Source of the DNA: Candidatus Halomonas stercoripullorum
GTDB lineage: Bacteria; Pseudomonadota; Gammaproteobacteria; Pseudomonadales; Halomonadaceae
Assembly (NCBI GenBank): GCA_019114645.1
Contig: DXFC01000152.1
Span: 1-6,464 of the forward strand
Length of the DNA stretch: 6,464 nt
Direction: 5' to 3'
Below the pieces are notes generated by a model. The model saw only the letters and a program-made list of their open reading frames with translations, was not told where the DNA came from and did no database searches. A program made the position numbers and the translations under genes. Positions 6,448-6,464 of this stretch are shown one piece after another (the stretch's first letter is position 1; every line of letters starts with the position of its first letter).

Positions 6448-6464
6448 ATGCAGGGGATTGAAAT
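6448..6464 (+). CDS. Possible start of the next gene, cut by right edge
   Basis: An ATG four bases after the roxA stop opens a frame reading MQGIE, with AGAGGA at 6431-6436 as a distant Shine-Dalgarno, 11 bases away. Only five full codons are visible, so it cannot be identified. Close spacing would make it the fifth gene of the operon. Confidence 0.35.

Noticed and set aside
1..6464. An undescribed defence, mobile or biosynthetic system
   Set aside because: Every sizeable open region is explained by a conserved housekeeping gene, with no atypical composition, insertion boundary, repeat array or unknown protein visible.

Overview
The window reads as ordinary chromosomal core-gene DNA from a gammaproteobacterium of fairly high GC content. 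Protein sequences and gene order suggest the Halomonadaceae/Pseudomonadales side of the class, but I cannot name the genus from sequence alone. I see no mobile element, CRISPR array, tRNA, rRNA or phage gene.

Layout: (1) 1-1241, minus strand, the first 413 residues of a monomeric-type NADP isocitrate dehydrogenase (icd) that runs off the left edge. (2) 1242-1495, a 254-base divergent intergenic region. It holds a perfect extended -10 promoter reading toward icd, a 6-bp-arm inverted repeat centred on that -10, two tandem 16-base direct repeats, and a good ribosome binding site for the plus-strand gene. (3) 1496-1948, plus strand, a NudJ-like Nudix hydrolase. (4) 1949-2080, a 132-base gap with a hairpin and a perfect TATAAT box. 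(5) 2081-6443, plus strand, a tight four-gene run mnmA-hflD-purB-roxA. The pairs mnmA/hflD and purB/roxA each share an ATGA stop/start overlap; a 57-base gap with a possible weak terminator separates hflD from purB. (6) 6448-6464, a possible start of the next plus-strand gene, cut by the right edge.

The order icd / nudJ / mnmA / hflD / purB / roxA matches, with some genes absent, the E. coli neighbourhood icd-rluE-nudJ-mnmA-hflD-purB-phoPQ-roxA(ycfD). Here the dehydrogenase is the monomeric family rather than the E. coli dimeric one, and rluE and phoPQ are not between the genes. Functions are housekeeping: 2-oxoglutarate and NADPH production (Icd), nucleotide or thiamine pyrophosphate hydrolysis (NudJ), wobble-uridine thiolation of tRNA (MnmA), a peripheral membrane protein linked to lysogeny control in E. 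coli (HflD), purine synthesis (PurB), and 2-oxoglutarate-dependent hydroxylation of ribosomal protein L16 (RoxA).

I found no sign of an undescribed system. The most interesting part is the icd/nudJ divergent control region. All proteins are intact apart from those cut by the window edges.
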